In this document: piece by piece, positions 23,142 to 31,787 of the stretch
Layout of the letters: each line of letters begins with the position of its first letter
Numbering within the stretch: the first letter of the stretch is position 1
NCBI RefSeq assembly: GCF_037996765.1
Contig: NZ_JBBNAD010000005.1
Span: 94,001-158,000, forward strand
Direction of reading: 5' to 3'
DNA: 64,000 nt
Origin: Bdellovibrio sp. GT3
Lineage (GTDB): Bacteria; Bdellovibrionota; Bdellovibrionia; Bdellovibrionales; Bdellovibrionaceae
Position numbers and translations under genes: made by a program
Notes under the pieces: model-generated
The model's database searches: none
The model's input: only the letters and a program-made list of their open reading frames with translations
Told to the model about the DNA's origin: nothing

Positions 23142-23876
23142 ATGAAAAAGCTCATCCTATCCTTAGTCACAACAGTCTCTGTGCTGACTTTCGTTGGTTG
23201 CAGCAACGGTGACAGTGGCGGTAACGGAGTTGTTCCAGTTACCTGTAACGCAGGCACAACTTGGAATGGTTCATACTGTGTGGGCAGCAATGGCGGCATC
23301 GTCAGCCCAGGCACAACAACCATACGCTACTTCGATTACGTTTATTACTTCCAGATTGATTATTGGACGAAAGCTCCACTGGCTGTAAATCCAAGTGCAA
23401 AACGCTACATGAAAATCACAAATTCTGCTGTCTATAAGAAGTTTTTGAAAGAAGCGATGGCAGTGTGTGACAGAAATATCTGGGGCTGGAACTCCGGTTA
23501 CTCTGACTGTAATGCATGGGCCAACGGTTCCATGATTTTGCAGGTCGACTTGAATAACAGCTTGAAGCCTTCAGTTTATTTCACAGCAATTCCATCCCAG
23601 CAGTACTTTAACTTCAGTTTCGGTATTGATGGTGGCGGTATGGCTTACAACCCACTGGCTTTGATTCAAAACACAACATACAGCTTGATCAACCAAAGCA
23701 AAGGTTTCGAGATTCGCTCTAACGGCGCATCAACAAACGGTGGCGGGTTGCACTTGATCCAAATCCAGGTGTTCAACGGAACAACTGCTGACAATCAAGT
23801 GAACTACCAAATTGCTTACCCTGACTCCAAGGGCAAAGGCACTGTCTTCGCAACTGGTACTTTGACGAAATACTAA
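23142..23876 (+). CDS. Predicted lipoprotein of unknown function
   Basis: A 244-residue lipoprotein: [27 protein letters not shown] has a lipobox (FVGC) with a Gly/Asp/Ser linker suited to an outer-membrane location. A short [18 protein letters not shown] motif follows, with two cysteines likely to be disulfide-bonded. The remaining 180 residues look beta-rich and aromatic ([41 protein letters not shown]). I start at ATG 23142 after GAGAGAGG, five codons inside the longest frame. The family is not recognised, though the CxxG..WNGSYCV element resembles short cysteine repeats in other secreted proteins. Confidence 0.75.
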   Translation: MKKLILSLVTTVSVLTFVGCSNGDSGGNGVVPVTCNAGTTWNGSYCVGSNGGIVSPGTTTIRYFDYVYYFQIDYWTKAPLAVNPSAKRYMKITNSAVYKKFLKEAMAVCDRNIWGWNSGYSDCNAWANGSMILQVDLNNSLKPSVYFTAIPSQQYFNFSFGIDGGGMAYNPLALIQNTTYSLINQSKGFEIRSNGASTNGGGLHLIQIQVFNGTTADNQVNYQIAYPDSKGKGTVFATGTLTKY

Positions 23877-23974
23877 TTGTCGCTACTTTAACAACCGATT
23901 GCTCAACTTCGCAGTGCATGGCGCAGGTGAACAATCGGTTGATCTCGTTTCAACTCTGCGCAAATATTCCCTTC

Positions 23975-24220
23975 ATGAGTGAATCAGAAAAACCCCCAGG
24001 CAAAACAGTAAAGTGTCCACAGTGTGGCAAACCCGCTTTGTACTCACCAGAAAATGCATTTCGTCCTTTTTGCTCTGAACGCTGCCGTCTGATTGATCTT
24101 GGCGAGTGGGCTTCAGGTGGATACGCGATTCCCGTCAAGAATGATTCTTCAAGTGATTCTTTAACTTCCATCGACGATGCTTACGATGATGAAGATGAAG
24201 GCAACAACCACCGACATTAG
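23975..24220 (+). CDS. yacG: Zinc-finger DNA gyrase inhibitor YacG
   Basis: An 81-residue protein of the YacG family, which binds GyrB and inhibits gyrase in E. coli. The four-cysteine zinc site is complete: CPQC and CSERC, separated by [31 protein letters not shown] is the family signature. The acidic tail is longer than the domain needs. The true start is ATG 23975 (MSESEKPPG); the open frame extends 19 codons upstream through a 10-bp inverted repeat and is not convincing there. A small stem-loop terminator follows. Confidence 0.9.
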   Translation: MSESEKPPGKTVKCPQCGKPALYSPENAFRPFCSERCRLIDLGEWASGGYAIPVKNDSSSDSLTSIDDAYDDEDEGNNHRH

Positions 24221-24235
24221 TGCACGCATGAAAAT

Positions 24236-24253
24236 GGCTCTGCGAGCCTTTTT
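24236..24253 (+). terminator. Short rho-independent terminator after yacG
   Basis: GGCTC-TGC-GAGCC followed by TTTTT lies 15 bases past the yacG stop. The stem is only five bp, so efficiency may be partial. Confidence 0.6.
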
Positions 24254-24265
24254 CGCAAATTGCTA

Positions 24266-24294
24266 TTGACGAAGCAGAGTTTTTAATTTGTTAT
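24266..24294 (+). promoter_or_regulatory. Candidate sigma-70-type promoter of the HU gene
   Basis: TTGACG at 24266-24271 and TGTTAT at 24289-24294 are separated by 17 bases. The leader then carries a 6-bp hairpin GACACA-CAAA-TGTGTC (24347-24362) just before the AAAGAGGA ribosome binding site. Confidence 0.45.
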
Positions 24295-24379
24295 TTGAAA
24301 GTCATTGGAAGACGAGAATTTATCATCAGGATGTATTAACAACAGGGACACACAAATGTGTCACTAAAGAGGAGTTCAC

Positions 24380-24652
24380 ATGAACAAGGCTCAATTGATC
24401 GAAAAAATCGCTGGCGAAACTAAAGTTTCTAAAGCACAAGCAGAAGCTATCCTTGACTGCGCAGTAGAAAACATCAAAAAAGCAGTTAAAAAAGGCGACG
24501 ACGTTAAACTTGTTGGCTTCGGTACTTTCACTAAAGCTAAACGCAAAGCTCGCACTGGTCGCAACCCACAAACTGGTAAAGCAATCAAAATCCCAGCTGC
24601 ATGGGCTCCAAAATTCCGCGCTGGCGCTGAATTCAAATCAATGGTTAAGTAA
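24380..24652 (+). CDS. hup: HU-family nucleoid DNA-binding protein
   Basis: A 90-residue DNA-bending protein of the HU/IHF family. It begins MNKAQLIEKIAGETKVSKAQAE, carries VKLVGFGTF, and has the DNA-binding arm RKARTGRNPQTGKAIKIPA with the intercalating proline in RNPQTG. It lacks features specific to IHF alpha or beta, so HU is the better call. It forms dimers that constrain DNA in the nucleoid. Codon use is strongly biased to a small codon set, as expected for an abundant protein. It has its own promoter candidate, a strong Shine-Dalgarno site and a terminator. Confidence 0.96.
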   Translation: MNKAQLIEKIAGETKVSKAQAEAILDCAVENIKKAVKKGDDVKLVGFGTFTKAKRKARTGRNPQTGKAIKIPAAWAPKFRAGAEFKSMVK

Positions 24653-24678
24653 TTAGTTAACACTAATTAAAATCATTA

Positions 24679-24709
24679 AAAGGCGTTCCCTCGGGAGCGC
24701 CTTTTTTTA
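24679..24709 (+). terminator. Rho-independent terminator after the HU gene
   Basis: AGGCGTTCCC pairs with GGGAGCGCCT (one G-U) and is followed by seven T. Confidence 0.9.
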
Positions 24710-24791
24710 TGCCGTGTCACAGAACAGTCGGAACCCGCAGAGCACGGGGATTCCCTTTGAAATTTCCTCCCCCCAGCGCTAATCTAGCGCA

Positions 24792-25781
24792 ATGGCAACA
24801 TTCAATAAAAAGATCCAAAGATTAGGCGTGTATACAAGTGGTGGCGATGCTCCTGGAATGAACGCAGGGCTTCGCGCAGTCGTTCGTGCAGCAATCGCAA
24901 ACAAACTGGAAGTTTCCGCAATCATGCAAGGCTATGTCGGCATGATGGAAAATCATATTGAGTCGATTGATCAACGTTTTGTTGCAAACATCATTCAACG
25001 TGGTGGCACTGTCATCAAAACAGGACGCTCCACTGAATTCACAAAACCTGAAGGCCGCGCCAAAGCCGCAGCCAACTTGAAAGCTCACGGCATCGATGCC
25101 TTGGTATGCATCGGCGGTGATGGCTCCTTCCGTGGTGCTCACGCCCTTTGGGAAGAACACCAAATTCCTGTCGTGGGAATTCCCGGGACTATTGATAACG
25201 ATGTGTTTGGCTCTGATAAAACGATCGGTTTTGATACAGCTGTAAACACTGCTTTGGAAGCGATCGACAGAATCCGTGACACAGCTGCTTCACATGATCG
25301 CCTGTTCATCGTGGAAGTCATGGGTCGCAACTCCGGCCACATCGCATCTTATGTGGGACTTGCCGGTGGTGCTGAAGAGATCTTCACGCCGGAAGCCACA
25401 ACGACAGTTGATAAAGCTGTGGATCGTATCAAAGAAGGCATCTCCAGAGGGAAAACCAGCTCAATTCTGGTCACGGCAGAAGGCCAAAAGCCAGGTCGCG
25501 CTTATGATCTTGCCGATGCCATCCGCAAGAAAACAGGCTGGGACGCTAAAGTTTGCATCCTGGGTCACCAACAACGTGGCGGTTCACCAACTGCTGCCGA
25601 CCGCATTCTTGCAAGCCGCATGGGAGCCGCAGCCGTGGATTCATTGCTGAAAGGTCATTGCGACATCATGATCGGCACTGAAGGTGAACGACTGGTCGAA
25701 GTACCTCTCGACATTGTAACGAAGACCGAGAAAAAAGCGCATCTTGACCTCATCAGTCTTGCAAGTGTTTTAGCCACTTAA
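24792..25781 (+). CDS. pfkA: 6-phosphofructokinase
   Basis: A 329-residue phosphofructokinase that phosphorylates fructose 6-phosphate in glycolysis. The motifs GGDAPGMNAGLRAV, GGDGSFRGA, GIPGTIDNDV and EVMGRNSGHIA are all present. The glycine after GGD (GGDGS) is that of ATP-dependent enzymes, as pyrophosphate-dependent ones carry Asp there. Length matches bacterial PfkA. No clear Shine-Dalgarno precedes ATG 24792. No terminator separates it from the branched-chain amino acid transport operon, although the long dyad at 25790-25852 lies between. Confidence 0.95.
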   Translation: MATFNKKIQRLGVYTSGGDAPGMNAGLRAVVRAAIANKLEVSAIMQGYVGMMENHIESIDQRFVANIIQRGGTVIKTGRSTEFTKPEGRAKAAANLKAHGIDALVCIGGDGSFRGAHALWEEHQIPVVGIPGTIDNDVFGSDKTIGFDTAVNTALEAIDRIRDTAASHDRLFIVEVMGRNSGHIASYVGLAGGAEEIFTPEATTTVDKAVDRIKEGISRGKTSSILVTAEGQKPGRAYDLADAIRKKTGWDAKVCILGHQQRGGSPTAADRILASRMGAAAVDSLLKGHCDIMIGTEGERLVEVPLDIVTKTEKKAHLDLISLASVLAT

Positions 25782-25789
25782 AAACTCTT

Positions 25790-25852
25790 GACCTCTTTTG
25801 TAGATGCTTGAATTCTAAACGCTATTCGCGTTTTAGCATTACAAAAGAGGTC
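25790..25852 (+). promoter_or_regulatory. Long stem-loop sequestering the ribosome binding site of the liv operon
   Basis: GACCTCTTTTGTA (25790-25802) is the perfect reverse complement of TACAAAAGAGGTC (25840-25852). With one bulged base the pairing continues for five more bases (ATGCT/AGCAT), and an inner hairpin AAACGC-TATTC-GCGTTT tops the structure. The 3' arm contains the ribosome binding site AAAGAGG of the substrate-binding protein gene, whose ATG lies three bases beyond the stem. No T run follows, so it is not a terminator. It could be a translational switch in the mRNA or a large DNA operator. Confidence 0.7.
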
Positions 25853-25855
25853 TTT

Positions 25856-26977
25856 ATGAAACGTCTGTTAGTATCCCTTTTGCTGGCTCTTCCTTTGCTG
25901 GCTGGTTGCACGAAAAAAGATAACGTTATCATGATCGGTGAATACGATTCATTGTCCGGTAGCGATGCCACGTTTGGCTTGAGCTCAAACAAAGGTGTTC
26001 GTCTGGCATTTGATGAAATCAACGCTGCTGGTGGTATCAAAGGTAAAAAAATCGAACTTAAAACCATGGATGACCAAGGTAAAAACGAAGAGGCCGCTGC
26101 GGCGACTACTCGCTTGATCACGCAAAATAAAGTGGTCGCAATTATCGGCGGCGTTGCTTCCGGTCGCTCCAAAGCGGCAGCACCGATTGCACAAGCCAAA
26201 GGTGTTCCGTTCGTCTCCCCGGCCTCCACAAATCCTGACGTAACAAAAGTCGGCGATTATGTATTCCGTGTTTGCTTCATCGATCCATTCCAAGGATCTG
26301 TGATGGCCAAGTTTGCGACTGAGAATCTGAAAATCAAAAAAGTTGCAATCCTTCGCGACGTTAAAAACGACTACTCCGTAGGACTGGCTGATGCCTTCCT
26401 GACAGATTTCAAAAATCGCGGTGGCGAAATCGTAGCGGACGTCTCTTACCAAGCGGGCGATATTGATTTCAAAGCTCAGCTGACGCAAATTCGCTCTAAA
26501 AACCCTGAAGCGATCTACGTTCCAGGTTACTACACTGAAGTGGGATTGATTGCGCAACAAGCTCGCCAACTGGGCATCAAAGCTCCGTTGATGGGTGGTG
26601 ACGGATGGGATTCCGAAAAATTGCACGAGATCGGAAAAGAAGCGATCAATGGCAACTACTACTCAAACCACTACACTGTTGAAAGCACAGATCCTGCAGT
26701 GACTGAATTCATCAAAAAATTCAAAGCGAAATACAACGAAACTCCGGATGCGTTGGCAGCTTTGGGTTACGATGCCGCTAAAATTCTGGCAGCCGCTATG
26801 GAGCGTTCTGTAGACTTGTCAGGTAAAGCGATTCGTGATGAACTGGCTAAAACAAAAGATTTCCCTGGCGTGACTGGTAAAATCAGTCTGAATGAAAACC
26901 GCGATGCTGTTAAGAGTGCTGTGGTGATTCAGGTTGATGGACCAAACCGCAAGTACATCTCGACAGTGACGCCTTAA
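25856..26977 (+). CDS. livJ: Branched-chain amino acid ABC transporter substrate-binding lipoprotein
   Basis: A 373-residue periplasmic binding protein of the Leu/Ile/Val type. The N-terminus MKRLLVSLLLALPLLAGCTKKD has a lipobox (LAGC), so it is membrane-tethered, unlike E. coli LivJ. Family motifs include VIMIGEYDSLSGSDATFG, RLAFDEINAAGGIKGKKIEL, VVAIIGGVASGRSKAAAPIAQ and YDAAKILAAAMERS. The start is ATG 25856 with AAAGAGG upstream; a TTG 16 codons earlier lies in the leader stem. It heads a five-gene operon with two permeases and two ATPases. The exact ligand (branched-chain or other amino acids) is inferred from the family. Confidence 0.93.
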   Translation: MKRLLVSLLLALPLLAGCTKKDNVIMIGEYDSLSGSDATFGLSSNKGVRLAFDEINAAGGIKGKKIELKTMDDQGKNEEAAAATTRLITQNKVVAIIGGVASGRSKAAAPIAQAKGVPFVSPASTNPDVTKVGDYVFRVCFIDPFQGSVMAKFATENLKIKKVAILRDVKNDYSVGLADAFLTDFKNRGGEIVADVSYQAGDIDFKAQLTQIRSKNPEAIYVPGYYTEVGLIAQQARQLGIKAPLMGGDGWDSEKLHEIGKEAINGNYYSNHYTVESTDPAVTEFIKKFKAKYNETPDALAALGYDAAKILAAAMERSVDLSGKAIRDELAKTKDFPGVTGKISLNENRDAVKSAVVIQVDGPNRKYISTVTP

Positions 26978-26999
26978 TCGGCCCCAATAAAGGACGGAC

Positions 27000-27902
27000 A
27001 TGCAGGATTTCGCACAGCACTTAATAAATGGTATCAGCCTTGGCTCCATCTACGCACTGATCGCTCTTGGCTACACCATGGTGTACGGAATCCTGAAAAT
27101 GATCAACTTCGCCCACTCTGATGTTTACATGGTGGGCGCCTTTGGTGCCTACTATGTCGCCCGGGCCCTGGGTATCGAAGCTCAGCCCGGCATCGGTTCT
27201 TTGGCAGTTCTTCTGATTTCTTCGATGGTCGTTTGCAGTGTCCTGGGTCTTTTGATTGAACGACTTGCTTACCGCCCCCTTCGCACAGCACCTAAATTAA
27301 ACATTCTGATCACCGCTATCGGTGTCAGCTTGCTGCTGGAATACGGTGGACAAGTTGTATTCGGAGCCGATCCCAAAGTCTTTCCTGAAGTGATGAAAGA
27401 TTTTGTGATCTTCTCGTTCGGCAATGTGGAACTGAAGTCCTTCGATTTGACAGTCCTTCTGGTCAGTGTCATCGCGATGATGGCCCTTCAATTCATGCTC
27501 TATAAAACCAAACTTGGCAAAGCCATGCGTGCGGTCAGCGCCAATCCTTCCGTCGCCAGCCTGATGGGCATTAACCCGGATAAAATCATCGCTTTCACAT
27601 TTATCGTGGGCTCGGCCCTGGCCGGAGTGGGCAGCGTCCTGGTCGGCATGAAATATCCGAAGATTGATCCTTTGATGGGAATGATGATCGGCATGAAGGC
27701 CTTCGTCGCCGCAGTTCTGGGTGGCATCGGCAACGTGCGTGGCGCCGTTCTTGGAGCCTTGATTATGGGGCTTTCCGAAGAAATGGTCGTCGCTTATCTT
27801 TCATCCACATACCGCGATGCTTTGGCCTTCGGTATTCTGATTGTCATTTTAATCTTTAAACCTGCTGGCCTGCTGGGCAAGTACACTGTGGAGAAAGTGT
27901 GA
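27000..27902 (+). CDS. livH: Branched-chain amino acid ABC transporter permease LivH
   Basis: A 300-residue inner-membrane permease with about eight hydrophobic helices. It opens DFAQHLINGISLGSIYALIALGYTMVYGILKMINFAHSDVYM, the hallmark LivH N-terminus. KLGKAMRAVSANPSVASLMGINPDKI is the cytoplasmic coupling (EAA-like) loop that contacts the ATPases, and LGGIGNVRGAVLGALIMG is conserved. It begins 22 bases after the binding protein and overlaps livM by one base. Confidence 0.95.
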   Translation: MQDFAQHLINGISLGSIYALIALGYTMVYGILKMINFAHSDVYMVGAFGAYYVARALGIEAQPGIGSLAVLLISSMVVCSVLGLLIERLAYRPLRTAPKLNILITAIGVSLLLEYGGQVVFGADPKVFPEVMKDFVIFSFGNVELKSFDLTVLLVSVIAMMALQFMLYKTKLGKAMRAVSANPSVASLMGINPDKIIAFTFIVGSALAGVGSVLVGMKYPKIDPLMGMMIGMKAFVAAVLGGIGNVRGAVLGALIMGLSEEMVVAYLSSTYRDALAFGILIVILIFKPAGLLGKYTVEKV

Positions 27903-28882
27903 TGATTCGTGCTTTAAAGAATCCTCTTTTATCCCTTGTTGCAACCCTGATTCTGGGGCTGGTCTTTCAGTTCGGATTTGATGAATACATCCAACTGATG
28001 GTTTTGTTCGTCACCGTTAACTGTCTGATGGCCATGAGTTTAAATCTGGTCAATGGCTACACAGGGCAATTTTCATTGGGACATGCTGGTTTTATGGCGA
28101 TCGGCGCCTACTTCACGGCCTACGCTTCCGTGAATTGGAACTTCCTGCCGGAGCAATTTCAAGGAATCACATTCTTTGTCTTCGCTATCGGCAGCGGTCT
28201 TGCCGCAGCCCTTGCTGGATTTCTGGTGGGACTTCCCTCTTTGCGCCTGAAGGGTGACTATCTGGCCATCGTCACTCTGGGGTTTGGTGAGATCATTCGC
28301 GTGGCGCTTTTGAATATGGACTTTTTGGGCGGTCCGCGTGGATTTGCCAACATTCCAGGATTCTCCAGCTTTTACATGTCCTATGCCTTCGCCGTTCTTT
28401 GGATCCTGATTTGCTTCTTTACCATTTGGCGTGTGATGAGATCCTCTTGGGGACGCGGCTTCCTGAGTGTTCGCGAAGACGAAATCGCAGCCGAGTCCAC
28501 AGGTATCAACACGACAGGAATGAAGGTTCGCGCTTTTGTTCTTTCCAGCTTTTTTGCGGGTGTGGCCGGCGCCTTGTTTGCTCACTTTACCAACTTCATC
28601 AATCCATCATCATTCACCTTCCTGCAAAGCGTGAATGCTGTGATCATGGTGGTTTTGGGCGGAATGGGATCCATGACAGGATCCATTATCGCAGCCATTT
28701 TTGTAACGGCACTGCCTGAAGCACTTCGTCCCCTGCAAGAAGTGACCGGTGTCGACCTGCGCATGGTTATTTACTCATTGTCTTTGGTACTTGTGATGAT
28801 TCTTCGCCCTAAAGGCATCATGGGCGAACTGGAAATCACCGATCTGTGGAGAAAATATGTCCGACGTTCTGCTGGAAGCTAA
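27902..28882 (+). CDS. livM: Branched-chain amino acid ABC transporter permease LivM
   Basis: A 326-residue permease, partner of LivH in the membrane. Conserved segments are NLVNGYTGQFSLGHAGFMAIGAYFTAY, LPSLRLKGDYLAIVTLGFGEIIR, the coupling loop SSWGRGFLSVREDEIAAESTGINTTGMKV and LGGMGSMTGSIIAAIFV. ATG 27902 overlaps the livH stop (TGATG); a GTG one codon earlier is possible. Its 3' end overlaps livG by 26 bases, indicating tight translational coupling. Confidence 0.95.
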   Translation: MIRALKNPLLSLVATLILGLVFQFGFDEYIQLMVLFVTVNCLMAMSLNLVNGYTGQFSLGHAGFMAIGAYFTAYASVNWNFLPEQFQGITFFVFAIGSGLAAALAGFLVGLPSLRLKGDYLAIVTLGFGEIIRVALLNMDFLGGPRGFANIPGFSSFYMSYAFAVLWILICFFTIWRVMRSSWGRGFLSVREDEIAAESTGINTTGMKVRAFVLSSFFAGVAGALFAHFTNFINPSSFTFLQSVNAVIMVVLGGMGSMTGSIIAAIFVTALPEALRPLQEVTGVDLRMVIYSLSLVLVMILRPKGIMGELEITDLWRKYVRRSAGS

Positions 28883-29633
28883 AGGTATCACAATGCAGTT
28901 CGGCGGATTAAAAGCCGTCGACAATCTGTCCTTCAAAATTGAAAAAGGTCAGTTGGCGGGTTTGATCGGACCAAACGGTGCGGGTAAAACAACGGCCTTC
29001 AATATGCTGACAGGCGTTTACCAGCCGACTCATGGCGAGGTTTTTCTGGACGGTCAATCCTTGGCGGGCTTAAGACCCTACCAGATCTCCCAGCGTGGCA
29101 TCGCCCGCACATTCCAAAATATTCGTCTTTTTAAAAATCTGACGGTATTGGAAAACGTCCTGATCGCCACACATCAGCATGTGAGCTATGGAATTATGGA
29201 TGCCTTGTTTCAAACCAAGAAGTTCATTGAGACTGAAAAGCAAATGACTGAAAAAGCCATGGACCTTCTTTCTCTTTTTTCCATGCAAAACAAGGCCGAT
29301 GAACTTGCGAGCAGCCTCCCTTACGGCCAACAGCGCAAGCTTGAGATCGTCCGCGCCCTGGCAACCGATCCCAAAATCATCTTACTGGATGAACCTGCAG
29401 CGGGAATGAATCATTCGGAAACTCACCAACTGATGGAAACCATCGCGCAGATCAGATCCAAATTTAACCTGACGGTTTTATTGATCGAACACGACATGAA
29501 ACTGGTCATGGGAATATGTGAAAATATTGTGGTGCTGGATCACGGAGTGAAAATTGAAGAGGGCAGTCCCAAGCACGTTCAAAACTCCAAAAAAGTTATC
29601 GAGGCCTACCTGGGTGTGGAGGAAACTCACTAA
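28857..29633 (+). CDS. livG: Branched-chain amino acid ABC transporter ATPase LivG
   Basis: A 258-residue ABC ATPase: Walker A GPNGAGKTT, Q-loop in GIARTFQNIRLF, signature LPYGQQRKLEIVRAL (a LivG-type variant of LSGGQ), Walker B ILLDEPAAGM and H-loop IEHDMKLVMGICENIVVLDHG. The C-terminal extension ending ...KKVIEAYLGV is typical of the LivG family. It energises import with LivF, and shares one base with the livF start codon. Confidence 0.95.
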   Translation: MSDVLLEAKGITMQFGGLKAVDNLSFKIEKGQLAGLIGPNGAGKTTAFNMLTGVYQPTHGEVFLDGQSLAGLRPYQISQRGIARTFQNIRLFKNLTVLENVLIATHQHVSYGIMDALFQTKKFIETEKQMTEKAMDLLSLFSMQNKADELASSLPYGQQRKLEIVRALATDPKIILLDEPAAGMNHSETHQLMETIAQIRSKFNLTVLLIEHDMKLVMGICENIVVLDHGVKIEEGSPKHVQNSKKVIEAYLGVEETH

Positions 29634-30346
29634 TGCAGACTCCAATTATTTCCGCTGAAAACCTGAACGTCTATTATGGATCCATCCAGGCCCTTAAAGG
29701 AATCACTTTCCACGTCAACAAAGGGGAAATCGTCAGTTTGATTGGTGCCAATGGCGCCGGTAAAACAACGACACTTCGTGCATTGTCTGGATTGGTTCCC
29801 TCCCAGGGCACAATCACAATGCATGGCAAAGATCTGATGACCGTGCCATCCCACGACCGGGTCAAGCTGGGCATGGCTCAGTCCCCTGAGGGGCGCGGTG
29901 TGTTTCCCCAAATGAGCGTGCTCGAGAATCTGGAAATGGGTGCCTACCACCGTAACGACAAGGCCGAAATCAAAAAAGATTTTGAAATGTGTCTGGAACT
30001 GTTCCCGCGAATCAAAGAACGCCTGTGGCAGATGGCCGGGACATTGTCAGGGGGCGAGCAACAAATGCTGGCAATCAGCCGCGCCCTAATGTGCAAACCT
30101 GAGATTCTATTGCTGGATGAGCCTTCTTTGGGACTTGCTCCCCTGATCGTAAACCAGATTTTTCAAATCGTGACCAAGCTGAATCAGGATGGCATGACAA
30201 TTCTGCTGGTGGAGCAAAATGCCAAGCTTGCCCTAAGAATTTCTCATCGTGCTTACGTTCTGGAAACCGGGCGCGTGGTGATGCAGGACACAGGTATCAA
30301 CCTGCTGAACAACGACGAAGTTCGCAAATCTTACCTCGGCGTTTAA
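29633..30346 (+). CDS. livF: Branched-chain amino acid ABC transporter ATPase LivF
   Basis: A 237-residue ABC ATPase with Walker A GANGAGKTT, the family stretch AQSPEGRGVFPQMSVLENLEMGAY, signature LSGGEQQMLAISRAL, Walker B ILLLDEPSLGLAP and H-switch region LLVEQNAKLAL. It ends EVRKSYLGV. The ATG overlaps the livG stop (TAATG). It is the last gene of the operon and is followed by a strong terminator. Confidence 0.95.
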   Translation: MQTPIISAENLNVYYGSIQALKGITFHVNKGEIVSLIGANGAGKTTTLRALSGLVPSQGTITMHGKDLMTVPSHDRVKLGMAQSPEGRGVFPQMSVLENLEMGAYHRNDKAEIKKDFEMCLELFPRIKERLWQMAGTLSGGEQQMLAISRALMCKPEILLLDEPSLGLAPLIVNQIFQIVTKLNQDGMTILLVEQNAKLALRISHRAYVLETGRVVMQDTGINLLNNDEVRKSYLGV

Positions 30347-30362
30347 AAAGAATCTTTAAATA

Positions 30363-30388
30363 AAAAACCCGCTTTCGAGCGGGTTTTT
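30363..30388. terminator. Bidirectional rho-independent terminator between livF and the membrane protein gene
   Basis: CCCGCT-TTCG-AGCGGG flanked by A and T runs; the stable TTCG tetraloop and eight T make it efficient on the plus strand, and the A run serves the converging transcript. Confidence 0.92.
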
Positions 30389-30389
30389 T

Positions 30390-31760
30390 TTATTTCTCTT
30401 CGTGTTTCCACTGCAGATAGTTGTTGTTTGATTTGTTTTCCGGGTGCTGATGATACTCTTTATAGAGTTGCAACACATCCCGATGAAAATTCGACTGATA
30501 TGAGTGCACTCGGCTGCCCAAGGCCCCAAAAATATTGAACAAGCTGAACACCACAAGGACCGCTGAAAAAATCCAGGCAAATCGTCTTGCGGGCATTCTG
30601 TCACGAAGCTGGCTAAAGGCGATGGTAATCAACACTGTCACTATCGGGAATGCCAAAATTAAATGCCAGTGATTGAACTCCACCGGGGAAAGACCCGTGG
30701 CCAAAATCATCGAGCAGAACATGTAAAAAGCGTACAGGTAAATTCGCTCTTCACCCTGCACCAAGGTGCGATCCTGGCGAATCTTGAAAGGGCGGTCCGT
30801 TTTCCAAACCTTCTTAAAGATTTTCCATTGAACCACGGCACTGAACACGACCGTTACCGCCGTGAACAAGTATTTGCCACCATGGAATGCTCCACTGACA
30901 ATCTTCTGCACCGTCAGATCCTGAATCCACAGAAAATTGATCTCACTAAAAATATGACGACCATAGGAGATCGCACCATAGCGAATCCAATAGGAAATTC
31001 CTTTTAGCACCGGATAAACCAGGACAAAGTTTTTTCCAATAAACGAATTGGACTCTTTACTGACGGCCACGGCCAGTTCACGGTGCTCCAGATAAGCCAT
31101 CAGCCATGGGAGTAAACTAAGAGCCACTACCGCACTTCCCGCGACAAAGCCCCACCAATTCACTTTCAAGTATCTGAAACCCCAAAGTCCCAAAGACAGA
31201 ATCCCCAGCATCAAGACAGAGAAATGGACCTGCACGCAGAAGCCAATTGTCAGGACGTGAAAAAACGTCATCCAGAAACTTTTCTTATTCATGTGGTAGG
31301 CGGTATAGAAGTGAACAGCAGAGAACAAAAATAAGTACGCCGGATTGTACAGTTCCGTCTGCTCCACGCGCCAAGGACTGAGCCAATACAACAAAAGAAA
31401 ATCCAGGATAATGACCGGCTTAAAATTCTTTTTCAGAACGTCAGCAAATAGAAGGTACGAAATCACGTGGAAAAGTAAAATAACCGCCAGAGCGGAATAA
31501 GGCGAAAAATAGATTTTCATCGGAATTGCCGAAACGGCCGTCAAAAAACTGCCCGGCAAAAAACCCATGCCGGTCGTCGCATTTCCAAAGTGTGACCACT
31601 GTCCGTCATCGATCACACGGAATGCTTTTAGCAACATCTGCACGTGATCATTATGCAAAGTGAGATGCGCAAAAAAGAAAATACTGAAGAAAAGGCCCAG
31701 GGAAAATAAGGCCAATTTGGACAGACACAGGGAGGCTGTTGTTTCGGGTTTCTTAGACAT
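30390..31760 (-). CDS. Polytopic membrane protein, possible GT-C-type glycosyltransferase
   Basis: A 456-residue integral membrane protein with about ten hydrophobic helices and no signal peptide. After the first helix comes LTLHNDHVQMLLKAFRVIDDGQW, an acidic loop in the position of the catalytic Asp of GT-C enzymes (ArnT, PMT and dolichyl-phosphate-mannose-type transferases). The later WLSPWRVEQTELYNPAYLFLF and HWHLILAFPIVTVLIT segments also suit that fold. The assignment is by topology and this loop only. Start at ATG 31760 (MSKKPETT). It lies 27 bases downstream of the OmpR-type kinase gene and may be cotranscribed with it. Confidence 0.7.
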   Translation of the reverse strand: MSKKPETTASLCLSKLALFSLGLFFSIFFFAHLTLHNDHVQMLLKAFRVIDDGQWSHFGNATTGMGFLPGSFLTAVSAIPMKIYFSPYSALAVILLFHVISYLLFADVLKKNFKPVIILDFLLLYWLSPWRVEQTELYNPAYLFLFSAVHFYTAYHMNKKSFWMTFFHVLTIGFCVQVHFSVLMLGILSLGLWGFRYLKVNWWGFVAGSAVVALSLLPWLMAYLEHRELAVAVSKESNSFIGKNFVLVYPVLKGISYWIRYGAISYGRHIFSEINFLWIQDLTVQKIVSGAFHGGKYLFTAVTVVFSAVVQWKIFKKVWKTDRPFKIRQDRTLVQGEERIYLYAFYMFCSMILATGLSPVEFNHWHLILAFPIVTVLITIAFSQLRDRMPARRFAWIFSAVLVVFSLFNIFGALGSRVHSYQSNFHRDVLQLYKEYHQHPENKSNNNYLQWKHEEK

Positions 31761-31787
31761 GGGCTCACTTTGGCACAAAAGAGGCCC

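Noticed and set aside
23892-23941. 10-bp perfect inverted repeat (CAACCGATTG/CAATCGGTTG) before yacG
   Set aside because: The 30-base loop, lack of a T run and distance from clear promoter elements leave no specific reading. It may be a weak operator or chance.
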